This document shows, one piece after another, positions 54,821 through 62,201 of a DNA stretch of 64,000 nucleotides. The stretch covers positions 310,001-374,000 of the forward strand of contig NZ_JARYGY010000006.1 of the NCBI RefSeq assembly GCF_029906345.1, given 5' to 3'. The DNA comes from Aquimarina mycalae (lineage in GTDB: Bacteria > Bacteroidota > Bacteroidia > Flavobacteriales > Flavobacteriaceae). The notes under the pieces are model-generated. The model did not search any database. It had not been told where the DNA came from and worked only from the letters and a program-made list of their open reading frames with translations. Position numbers and translations under genes: made by a program. Position 1 is the stretch's first letter, and the number at the start of each line of letters is the position of its first letter.

Positions 54821-55627
54821 TTAATTTATTTGTAAGGAATCCAGAAATGGTTTCATTTCCAGAAGATCAATATCATCGTGTTTGCGCAATTCTCTCAGAA
54901 ACCATCCTTTATGACCAGCTCCATAAATAATTAACATTCTTTTTCCTTGATAACGGTATTTTTCTAATGCTTTCTCAATATTCCAATAGTGAGCTATATT
55001 GATATTTTCCCAACCACCTAAACCAAGCTCTACATTAAACAATTTATTATAAACCTGTAAACTAATATCCTGAATGCTATCATAGGTATTTGTATGAATA
55101 AAATAAGGATTATTGACTTTACCAGTCATTTTATAAACAGAATCGGAATGTTTGTTTGCATTTTGATATGTTTTCCAATCATCTGTTCTGGCAGTATCTT
55201 TACTAATTGCTCTAAGTTTTTGACTACGTTCCTGAGCCATTGGTAAGGTCCATCCAGCAGTAGGAATAATTTCAAAATCCATTTCTTTGGTTAATGGAAA
55301 AACAACATCCACATATTCGGGAAAACGCATAACACGTGGTTCAGAAATACTATCATCTCTTTTGAATCCCAACATAGCTTCTTGAAAACGATCTGGAGGG
55401 ATTTCGGCTAATATGTAATCTGGATTAATCTTTCTGATCAATTTTTCTAAATAAGATATATTGTAAATACTATCTGTGCGATGACCTCCATGAATAGTAC
55501 CCAAAACCAATACTTCGTTTTTTTGTTTTTCTTGTGTAGTGGTATTTTTAGTATTAAAAGATTCATTACAACCTACTATAAGAAACAAAGAAAATAATAA
55601 AACTAGGTGTTTTAGATTTGAGCTCAT
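54821..55627 (-). CDS. TraB/GumN-superfamily (DUF5694-like) lipoprotein
   Basis: A 268-residue protein. Lipobox LIVGC, C20. '[11 protein letters not shown]' near the N-terminus and '[17 protein letters not shown]' near the C-terminus give the paired G-x-x-H motifs of the TIKI/TraB/EreA-type metallohydrolase superfamily; '[10 protein letters not shown]' supplies the conserved Glu. Some relatives are metalloproteases or erythromycin esterases; activity here is unproven. It overlaps the arginase-like gene by ATGA, so is translationally coupled to it. Confidence 0.75.
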   Translation of the reverse strand: MSSNLKHLVLLFSLFLIVGCNESFNTKNTTTQEKQKNEVLVLGTIHGGHRTDSIYNISYLEKLIRKINPDYILAEIPPDRFQEAMLGFKRDDSISEPRVMRFPEYVDVVFPLTKEMDFEIIPTAGWTLPMAQERSQKLRAISKDTARTDDWKTYQNANKHSDSVYKMTGKVNNPYFIHTNTYDSIQDISLQVYNKLFNVELGLGGWENINIAHYWNIEKALEKYRYQGKRMLIIYGAGHKGWFLRELRKHDDIDLLEMKPFLDSLQIN

Positions 55628-56439
55628 TGTTCGTTTTTCATCAATAAATTAATAATTCCTTCTATCGGTTGTAATTCTGAAATATTTGCAGTTATAGATT
55701 CTAACACACTACTGCCTACAACAGTAAAGTTTTCTTGTAATGCTTTAATACATTCTTCTGCTTTTGATATTGTCACTCCATCGGGTACTTGATAATACGT
55801 TTTGTCATAATCATTTGGTTCCAGACAATCAAAGTCAAAATGTACATATAGGTTGGTGATTTTTTTAGATTGTAAAGTGTTTACCAGCCTTTCGATATTG
55901 GTTTTTTTTGGGGCGTAAATTTCATCTTCATTAATTCGAATTTGCTCTGTATCATCAATATCTCGAACACCTACATAATGAATTTGTGAGCTTTTAATCG
56001 TAGAAAATAGTAGCGAATCCATATGATCAGACCCTTCACCTAAAAGGGTTCGCAGAGGCATCCCATGAAAATTACAACTAGGCGAATCACAAGGCTTGTT
56101 AATATCTGCATGTGCATCAAACCATATAACACCCAGATTGGGATATTTCTTATTTAGATATGATACAGGAACAATTTCTAATCCACAATCTCCACCAATT
56201 GTAGTAGTGGTCATGGGTTGTTTTTCTTCTAGATTCTTTTTTAATCTTGTAAGTTGTTCCGTAATGGCATCATAATTATTGATATCATGTTTTTTGACAC
56301 CATTTTTCCCAGCGGGGATATCGGATAAGTCAATATGCACAAATTCTGGATCATTTAGATAATCCAATATGGTTTTTGCACCATCTTTAATAATCTCTCC
56401 ATTACCAGATCCTTGCCATTGCGGAAAGTAGATTTTCAT
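55624..56439 (-). CDS. Arginase/agmatinase-superfamily protein with altered first metal motif
   Basis: A 271-residue cytoplasmic protein. Motifs: GGDCG (82-86), DAHAD (108-112), and D-F-D-C-L-E-P late. In classical ureohydrolases the first motif is GGDHS and its His binds the first Mn; here it is C85. This residue could still ligate a metal or mark a subfamily with another substrate (formimidoylglutamate, agmatine and guanidinobutyrate hydrolases are relatives). It overlaps the M1 gene by 1 nt (TAATG) and the TraB-like gene by 4 nt. Confidence 0.82.
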   Translation of the reverse strand: MKIYFPQWQGSGNGEIIKDGAKTILDYLNDPEFVHIDLSDIPAGKNGVKKHDINNYDAITEQLTRLKKNLEEKQPMTTTTIGGDCGLEIVPVSYLNKKYPNLGVIWFDAHADINKPCDSPSCNFHGMPLRTLLGEGSDHMDSLLFSTIKSSQIHYVGVRDIDDTEQIRINEDEIYAPKKTNIERLVNTLQSKKITNLYVHFDFDCLEPNDYDKTYYQVPDGVTISKAEECIKALQENFTVVGSSVLESITANISELQPIEGIINLLMKNEQ

Positions 56440-58079
56440 TATATTGATTTTGATTTCACATAAAAGTTTGGATCGACATCGATTTCTTTGGCTTTAACAT
56501 TTAATGTCTGCCATGCAGCATTAGGTTTTACCCATTTGTCTTTTCCATCAATTTTTAGTCGAACAGGCATATCAAAACCATCAACAATATCCACATACCT
56601 ATATTTTAATCCCTGATCATCAAAGCCATACTCTAATGTTGGTATTCTAGTATCTCTTAGATATTGATTAAAGAAAGCACTTAGATCAATATTTGCTTTG
56701 GTACTTAGATAATCTTCAATTTGTTTCGTTGTAACTGTTTGATGGTAAAAATCTTTATTTAGTCCTCTTAATATAGCTCTCCATTTCTCATCATCTTCTA
56801 TTAATTGTCGTAAGGTATGTAACATATTAGCACCTTTGTAATACATATCACTCGAACCTTCATGGTTCACATCATATGTACCGATAATAGTTTTATCATT
56901 TCTAATACCTCTACGTGTACCAATTACATATTCAGAAGAAGCTTTCTTACCATAATGATAATCAAGAAATAAGTTTTCTGAATATGCTGTAAAACTCTCA
57001 TGAATCCACATATCAGCAATATCTTTATAAGTTATGTTGTTTGCAAACCACTCATGACCTGATTCGTGAATAATAATAAAGTCGAATTTTAATCCCCATC
57101 CTGTTCCCGAAAGATCATTTCCTAAATATCCATTTACGTATTTGTTACCATAAGTTACAGAACTTTGATGTTCCATTCCTAAATATGGAGCTTCAACTAA
57201 TTTAAAACTATCTTCATAAAAAGGATAAGGGCCAAACCAATGTTCGAAAGATTTCATCATTTTTGGTGCATCCTTAAACTGTTCTTTAGCTGCTTCTAAA
57301 TTATCACGTAACACATAATAATCCATATCTAACGTTCCTTTTTCTCCAGCATATTTTTCACCAAAATGAACATAATCTCCGATATTAATATTTACTCCGT
57401 AGTTGTTAATCGGGTTTTGTACAAACCAATGAAATGTTTTAGTCTTATCATCACGTTCTTCAATGTTGCGAAGACGTCCATTAGAAATATTCATTAGATC
57501 TTTAGGCACAGTAACGCTTACTAACATACTATCCACTTCATCATACATATGATCTTTATTAGGCCACCAAACACTGGCTCCTAATCCCTGACAAGAAGAT
57601 GCTACAAAATGTTTACCATTGGCATCTTTTTTCCATGAAATTCCACCATCCCAAGGTGCTCGAACTGCTACTTTCGGTTTTCCACTATAATATACATCTA
57701 AGGAATTAACAGTTCCTTTTTTTTGCTTTTTATCTAAGGTTATAAAATGTGCATTTCCGTCTGAAGTAACTTTTAATTTTTTTCCATCTTGTATTACTTT
57801 TTCAATAACTAGAGGTGATTGAAGATCTATTTGTAATAAATTGTGATTTTCTAGCACTTTATATTGAATCGTGTTTTTTCCCTGGATAGATTTATCATCT
57901 GGGTCTACTGAGATATCTAAATGATAATATGTGAGGTCCCACCAGGCACGTTCTTCTGTAATAGAACCTCTTAATGTATCTTGTCTTGTAAATTGTGGTT
58001 GCTGATCAAAAAGAGATGTTTGTGAAAATAACGGTGATAATGCACAAACTAAACCTATTGTTAAGAAAAATCTATTCAT
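56439..58079 (-). CDS. M1-family zinc aminopeptidase, exported
   Basis: A 546-residue protein with signal peptide 1-19 (SPLFSQ). M1 N-terminal domain then gluzincin site H338-E-S-G-H342 with E361 (HEXXH-X18-E) and the substrate motif GMEHQ in place of GAMEN. No long C-terminal ERAP-like domain, so the compact bacterial form. Removes N-terminal residues in the periplasm. It lies 15 nt after the esterase. Confidence 0.92.
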   Translation of the reverse strand: MNRFFLTIGLVCALSPLFSQTSLFDQQPQFTRQDTLRGSITEERAWWDLTYYHLDISVDPDDKSIQGKNTIQYKVLENHNLLQIDLQSPLVIEKVIQDGKKLKVTSDGNAHFITLDKKQKKGTVNSLDVYYSGKPKVAVRAPWDGGISWKKDANGKHFVASSCQGLGASVWWPNKDHMYDEVDSMLVSVTVPKDLMNISNGRLRNIEERDDKTKTFHWFVQNPINNYGVNINIGDYVHFGEKYAGEKGTLDMDYYVLRDNLEAAKEQFKDAPKMMKSFEHWFGPYPFYEDSFKLVEAPYLGMEHQSSVTYGNKYVNGYLGNDLSGTGWGLKFDFIIIHESGHEWFANNITYKDIADMWIHESFTAYSENLFLDYHYGKKASSEYVIGTRRGIRNDKTIIGTYDVNHEGSSDMYYKGANMLHTLRQLIEDDEKWRAILRGLNKDFYHQTVTTKQIEDYLSTKANIDLSAFFNQYLRDTRIPTLEYGFDDQGLKYRYVDIVDGFDMPVRLKIDGKDKWVKPNAAWQTLNVKAKEIDVDPNFYVKSKSI

Positions 58080-58094
58080 TTTTTTAATTTAAAA

Positions 58095-59030
58095 TTATTG
58101 TAATAAAAACCCTAATGGAATATGAACTCTTGCGTTCCAGCTTTTTTCATTGTGAGCAGCACCTTCAAACTTTTTAGTTATCCAGTTTTTGCCTTCTGTA
58201 TATCCCTTATCGATCATCATTTGATCCACTTGTTTCTGAAATGGTTCATATTGAGCATCTAAGGTTTCTGTCCCAAAATCAAAGTATATCTTATGCGATT
58301 TGGGATCTGGTAGGGTAGAAGGTAATGTTTTCATATATGCTTCTCCTAAAACGGGAATGGGCCAATGTGTAGAAACACATCCTGCAGCGCCAAATACATC
58401 TGGATATTTACATATTGCGTATAAGGAAATTAATCCACCCATTGAGGAACCCATTATTGAAGTATCTTCCAATTTTGTAGATACGTTATAGGTTTTGTCA
58501 ATAAAAGGTTTTAATTCTTCTACTAAGAATTTTAGATACTCATCAGAGTACAAATCATCAAAACCAGTGTTTTGTTTTAAAGCAGCCTTTACTTCGGGAC
58601 TACTGGTAAGTTCGGCAGGAGTTTCGGGCATATATTCCGAAAAACGTTTTTTTACTGTATTCCAAGGAGCAACAACGATTGTGTTTTTAATTTTTCCGAT
58701 TTTGATCAAACTATCAATAGCTTCATCTACACCCCAATCAATACCAGTATAAGATGTTTTTGGATTAAAAACATTTTGCCCATCATGCATATACAATACT
58801 TTATATTTAGTCGTTGCAGTAGCATTATACCCTTTGGGAAGAAACACTTCTACGTTTCTTGGAATTACATATTGTGATTTGAAATTTTCATGAATTATAA
58901 TTTCACTTTCTGGGTTAAGCATATGGTTATTAAAAACTTCTGCAACTAATTTTTTTTCAGAAACTGATTTTTCTTTACAAGAAATAATACATAGAAGAAC
59001 AAAGAATACTACTGTTTTTAAAGCTTTCAT
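58095..59030 (-). CDS. Alpha/beta-hydrolase (esterase D/PF00756-type), lipoprotein or exported
   Basis: A 311-residue protein. The N-terminal signal ends LLCIISC (C18, lipobox-like). 'VLYMHDGQNVFNPKTSY' and nucleophile Ser in GSSMGGLISLY match the putative esterase (PF00756) family: ferulate or acetyl esterases, enterochelin esterase-like. A His lies near the C-terminus in GAAHNEKSW. Substrate unknown. Between M28 and M1 peptidases (gaps 42 and 15 nt). Confidence 0.85.
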   Translation of the reverse strand: MKALKTVVFFVLLCIISCKEKSVSEKKLVAEVFNNHMLNPESEIIIHENFKSQYVIPRNVEVFLPKGYNATATTKYKVLYMHDGQNVFNPKTSYTGIDWGVDEAIDSLIKIGKIKNTIVVAPWNTVKKRFSEYMPETPAELTSSPEVKAALKQNTGFDDLYSDEYLKFLVEELKPFIDKTYNVSTKLEDTSIMGSSMGGLISLYAICKYPDVFGAAGCVSTHWPIPVLGEAYMKTLPSTLPDPKSHKIYFDFGTETLDAQYEPFQKQVDQMMIDKGYTEGKNWITKKFEGAAHNEKSWNARVHIPLGFLLQ

Positions 59031-59072
59031 TTGATATATAGGTTTGGTTATTATGGTTAATAAAAATATAAG

Positions 59073-60413
59073 TTATCGTCTAAATACTCCAGAAGGAAAT
59101 ACAACGGGGCTCTCGTGACCATTTTTTCCAACAGTAGCTATTCCAAAAAAGTAATTATCAATAACGATACCATCTAATGTGAAACCATCTACATCTCCAA
59201 CAAAGCGACTATGATCCCAAGTTGGTGAAGTAGTATCTCTCCAATAGATTTTATACCCTTTTATGTTGGAGTCATTGATTTTTTTCCATTTAAATTTAGC
59301 TGAAGGTTCTACAATACCGCCTATTTTAACTTCTGTAGGAGCTGGAGGAGCCCACGCCATACTAGCTAAATTAATTGCATTTACAGCTGTAAGTTTAGCG
59401 GCATAATCAAAATTAACGTGCTCGACTACATCACCATATTTGATTCCATTTTCTTCTCTTATATCCTGATGTTGCTGTGTATAATTTTCATGAGCTTCCA
59501 TAATTCGAATTCCAGCAAAACCAGCATCGTTAAAGGGTCTATGATGACCTCCACGACCAAATCTATCCAGACGATAGATCATCATTGGATTCATCTCTGG
59601 CATATACGTTTTAGTGGTTTTATGAATATATCTTGCCAGTTGGCGAGAGATGCCATCCACTTCTCCTCCATAAAAACGCCTTTGATTCACAGCTTTTTTA
59701 TCATCGGTGAGATTGGTAGGTTCAGAAAAAATTCTAAATGTTCTGTTATCAATCACACCATCAACTCCTTTGATATTACCAATCATATCATTATTCATGA
59801 TTCCAATGATTTCCCAATTATTTTCTTTGGCATAGTTAGCTAATCCTTTTCCTCCAAACAGGCCTTGTTCTTCGCCAGACAATCCAACATAAATGATACT
59901 ATTTTCAAATTTGTATTTAGATAAAACTCTGGAAGCTTCTATGGCACCAGCCATACCACTTGCATTATCATTGGCTCCTGGAGAATCATCTGTATAATTA
60001 GTAGGATCAGTGATACGAGAATCAATATCTCCGCTCATCATAATAAATCGATTAGGATATTTAGTACCTCTCTGTATCGCTACTACATTTACGACCATAA
60101 CATCGTTCACTATACGTTGATTGGTTCCTTTTTTTACTAAGTCTTTTTGATAAAAAACTTCTAAACAACTATTACATTCTTTAGATACTTTATCAAACTC
60201 AGATTTAATCCATCTTCTTGCAGCTCCAATTCCTCTGGTGTTAGAAACTGTATCACTTAACGTATGACGTGTTCCAAAACCAGCTAGTTTTTTGATATCT
60301 GTTTCAATTCTATCCGCTGAAACGGCATTAATAATATCATAGATTCTTTGATCGGTTTGCGCTATTAAAATGGTAGTAAATAAAAGTAATGTTGAGGTAA
60401 GCAGTGTCTTCAT
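59073..60413 (-). CDS. M28-family peptidase with C-terminal Fn3-like domain, exported
   Basis: A 446-residue protein with signal peptide 1-18 (ILIAQ). Metal site residues are in SGDIDSR, SPGANDNASG (bridging Asp), GLSGEEQGLFG (Glu pair), MNNDMIGN and EAHENYTQQ. The normal first-ligand His is replaced by D-I-D (GDIDSR), as in some M28 subfamilies. The last 90 residues form an Fn3-like sandwich ('FKWKKINDSNIKGYKIYW'). First gene of the second hydrolase operon. Zn-dependent aminopeptidase, probable. Confidence 0.88.
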   Translation of the reverse strand: MKTLLTSTLLLFTTILIAQTDQRIYDIINAVSADRIETDIKKLAGFGTRHTLSDTVSNTRGIGAARRWIKSEFDKVSKECNSCLEVFYQKDLVKKGTNQRIVNDVMVVNVVAIQRGTKYPNRFIMMSGDIDSRITDPTNYTDDSPGANDNASGMAGAIEASRVLSKYKFENSIIYVGLSGEEQGLFGGKGLANYAKENNWEIIGIMNNDMIGNIKGVDGVIDNRTFRIFSEPTNLTDDKKAVNQRRFYGGEVDGISRQLARYIHKTTKTYMPEMNPMMIYRLDRFGRGGHHRPFNDAGFAGIRIMEAHENYTQQHQDIREENGIKYGDVVEHVNFDYAAKLTAVNAINLASMAWAPPAPTEVKIGGIVEPSAKFKWKKINDSNIKGYKIYWRDTTSPTWDHSRFVGDVDGFTLDGIVIDNYFFGIATVGKNGHESPVVFPSGVFRR

Positions 60414-60471
60414 GTGAGTTAATTTGATCGCCTAATTTAATTAAAAGAGAACATTAGGTACTGCTTCTTAA

Positions 60472-60479
60472 CAAATTTA
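60472..60479 (-). promoter_or_regulatory. -7 box TAAATTTG for the second hydrolase operon
   Basis: The minus strand reads TAAATTTG, a TAnnTTTG match, 59 nt before the M28 start. No convincing -33 TTTG at 17-23 nt, so confidence is limited. Confidence 0.4.
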
Positions 60480-60510
60480 TAAGATCAAGGAGATAATTAA
60501 GATTTCTAAG

Positions 60511-60538
60511 AAAAAAATCTAATGCTTTATCAAAGCAT
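60511..60538 (-). terminator. Intrinsic terminator after the 225-residue lipoprotein
   Basis: A hairpin ATGCTTT-GAT-AAAGCAT (minus strand; 60538-60522), followed by AGATTTTTTT (T7 at 60517-60511). It lies 17 nt past the stop codon of the 60556 gene. Confidence 0.75.
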
Positions 60539-60555
60539 CAGGTTTTACCTTTTTA

Positions 60556-61233
60556 CTATTTGTTGAATTTTGTTTTTTCCTTGGATAAAGTTTCTGTGAT
60601 TGCTGCATTTATCGAAGAGAAAAGGTTCTCGTATTTAGGTGGAGTTTTCCATTTTCCATTTATTTTTTCCAATGAAAAGGAAAAGTCTTTATATAACAGT
60701 GAATTATCGTTGAGATTTACTATAGTAGAATGGATCGTACAATTTCCTGATCTTCCAGTTTCAATCATACTGTAATAAGAGACTAATAAACCATAGTTAA
60801 CGTTTATTATTAATAATTCGTCAATATTGTATTTAGTTTTTAACTCTCTTATATCATGTTTAGCATATTTGTTAGCTTTTTTATCTTTTGGAACTTCGAA
60901 CTTTTTGAAGTTATTAAAATTGATACTATCCTTTATCAGGATTAAATCTTTCCCTTTAGTACTATAAGTGTTTTTGTATAAATCCTGAATTCTTTGTTTT
61001 GCATTCAGCTGTTGATCTACAATTTTAAGTGGTTCTTTGTATTTGATTCCTTGTGTCAAGGCAAGGTCTATAATACCTTGATTACCAGTTCTACTTGCAT
61101 TAATTTCGTTTATGTTTAATAATAATCCTACTTTAGAATTTGACTCATAATAATTACTGCTTAATGGAATTTTTGCAGCGCAACTTGATAACAGTATGGT
61201 AACTAAAATAAACAATGTAAGTTTAGTTTTCAT
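60556..61233 (-). CDS. Lipoprotein of unknown function
   Basis: A 225-residue protein. Lipobox LSSC, C18. Alpha/beta pattern with 'KVGLLLNINEINASRTGNQGIIDLAL' and 'IDELLIINVNYGLLVSYYSMIETGRSGNCTIHSTI'. It recalls the CsgG-like or YaiO-like outer-membrane accessory folds, but not closely enough to name. A terminator follows; it lies 115 nt downstream of an outer-membrane barrel gene, so the pairing is uncertain. Confidence 0.55.
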   Translation of the reverse strand: MKTKLTLFILVTILLSSCAAKIPLSSNYYESNSKVGLLLNINEINASRTGNQGIIDLALTQGIKYKEPLKIVDQQLNAKQRIQDLYKNTYSTKGKDLILIKDSINFNNFKKFEVPKDKKANKYAKHDIRELKTKYNIDELLIINVNYGLLVSYYSMIETGRSGNCTIHSTIVNLNDNSLLYKDFSFSLEKINGKWKTPPKYENLFSSINAAITETLSKEKTKFNK

Positions 61234-61348
61234 GTTTTAAAATTTAATTTTTTGGTGATTATTTTTTTATTTGATTATAAGTATAGTATCGTGATGGTGA
61301 ATACTATGTTTAAAATGTTGAAGAAAATCTATTTCATCTTTTGTACAA

Positions 61349-61993
61349 TTATAATCGTATCGTTGCTCCAACATATAGATCTATACCAGTTCCGTTGAAA
61401 TCATTAACATCTCTTTCTGTTGTTTGTGACTTACTTTCATAACTAACATTGTAATATTTTAAGCCAATAACATAACCAACTCTATTTCCTCCTCTGAATT
61501 CGTATTCTGTTAAAAAATGTATTCCAGAAGCGTTTTCATATTTAAAATCACCTTCGCCTAATCCAATGCTTTCGGCGTCAAATTTTATGGTACCATTAAG
61601 ATAAAAACCATAACCTGTACCAATATTGATGCTATGATCGCGATTGGCATTTAATGCAATAAGATATTTGAATGTGGGTAAAATTGTTATTCTATCAAAT
61701 GATGTAGAAACATTTGTTAACCTTGGTCGGAGTTGACTAAACTGGTATCCAATATTAGCGCCTAATTCGAATTGATTATTTAATACATAACTACCACCAA
61801 TACTAAGACTCCATCCGCCACCGCCACTAATGGTAGATGCGTCATTATTCTGATCAAAAAAGAGATCAATGTTTTTAAACCCAAATCCGAGTCCACATTG
61901 AAAATCTAGTTTGAAATAATTTTTGTTGGAATTTGTTTGCCCTGTCAGCATACTGGAAACACACAAGGCAATCAGTACAATTACTTTTTTCAT
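61349..61993 (-). CDS. Outer-membrane beta-barrel protein (OmpA/porin-like fold)
   Basis: A 214-residue protein with signal peptide 1-19 (SSMLTGQ). The mature part has about eight amphipathic strands ('GGGWSLSIGGSYVLNNQFELGANIGYQFS'), ending in a C-terminal strand with aromatic residues (LYVGATIRL). It matches the PF13505-like 'outer membrane protein beta-barrel' group, function unknown. It has a TATTTTTG box at 62020-62027. Confidence 0.75.
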   Translation of the reverse strand: MKKVIVLIALCVSSMLTGQTNSNKNYFKLDFQCGLGFGFKNIDLFFDQNNDASTISGGGGWSLSIGGSYVLNNQFELGANIGYQFSQLRPRLTNVSTSFDRITILPTFKYLIALNANRDHSINIGTGYGFYLNGTIKFDAESIGLGEGDFKYENASGIHFLTEYEFRGGNRVGYVIGLKYYNVSYESKSQTTERDVNDFNGTGIDLYVGATIRL

Positions 61994-62019
61994 TTTTGTT
62001 TTTTTCTGTTAGATGGGTG

Positions 62020-62027
62020 CAAAAATA
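62020..62027 (-). promoter_or_regulatory. -7 box TATTTTTG for the 214-residue barrel gene
   Basis: The minus strand reads TATTTTTG (62027-62020), an exact TAnnTTTG match 27 nt before the ATG at 61993. The -33 region is poor. Confidence 0.45.
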
Positions 62028-62201
62028 TCTTCAGAATAAAAACTTGAACTAACGGTTTTTGGTGATTTTGGTTTTACGTAAAATCACTTTGGGTATTTAG
62101 TTGTGTTGTAAGTAATTATGGAATGATTGTAATTAGAAATTAGCATATGATTAGGTAAAATATACCATTGCTGATTTATTATTTGGGAGTGTAGACTAAA
62201 G

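Noticed and set aside
59418..59843. 141-codon plus-strand open frame inside the M28 gene
   Set aside because: Antisense shadow of conserved catalytic sequence; Ser/Ile/His-rich with no domain.
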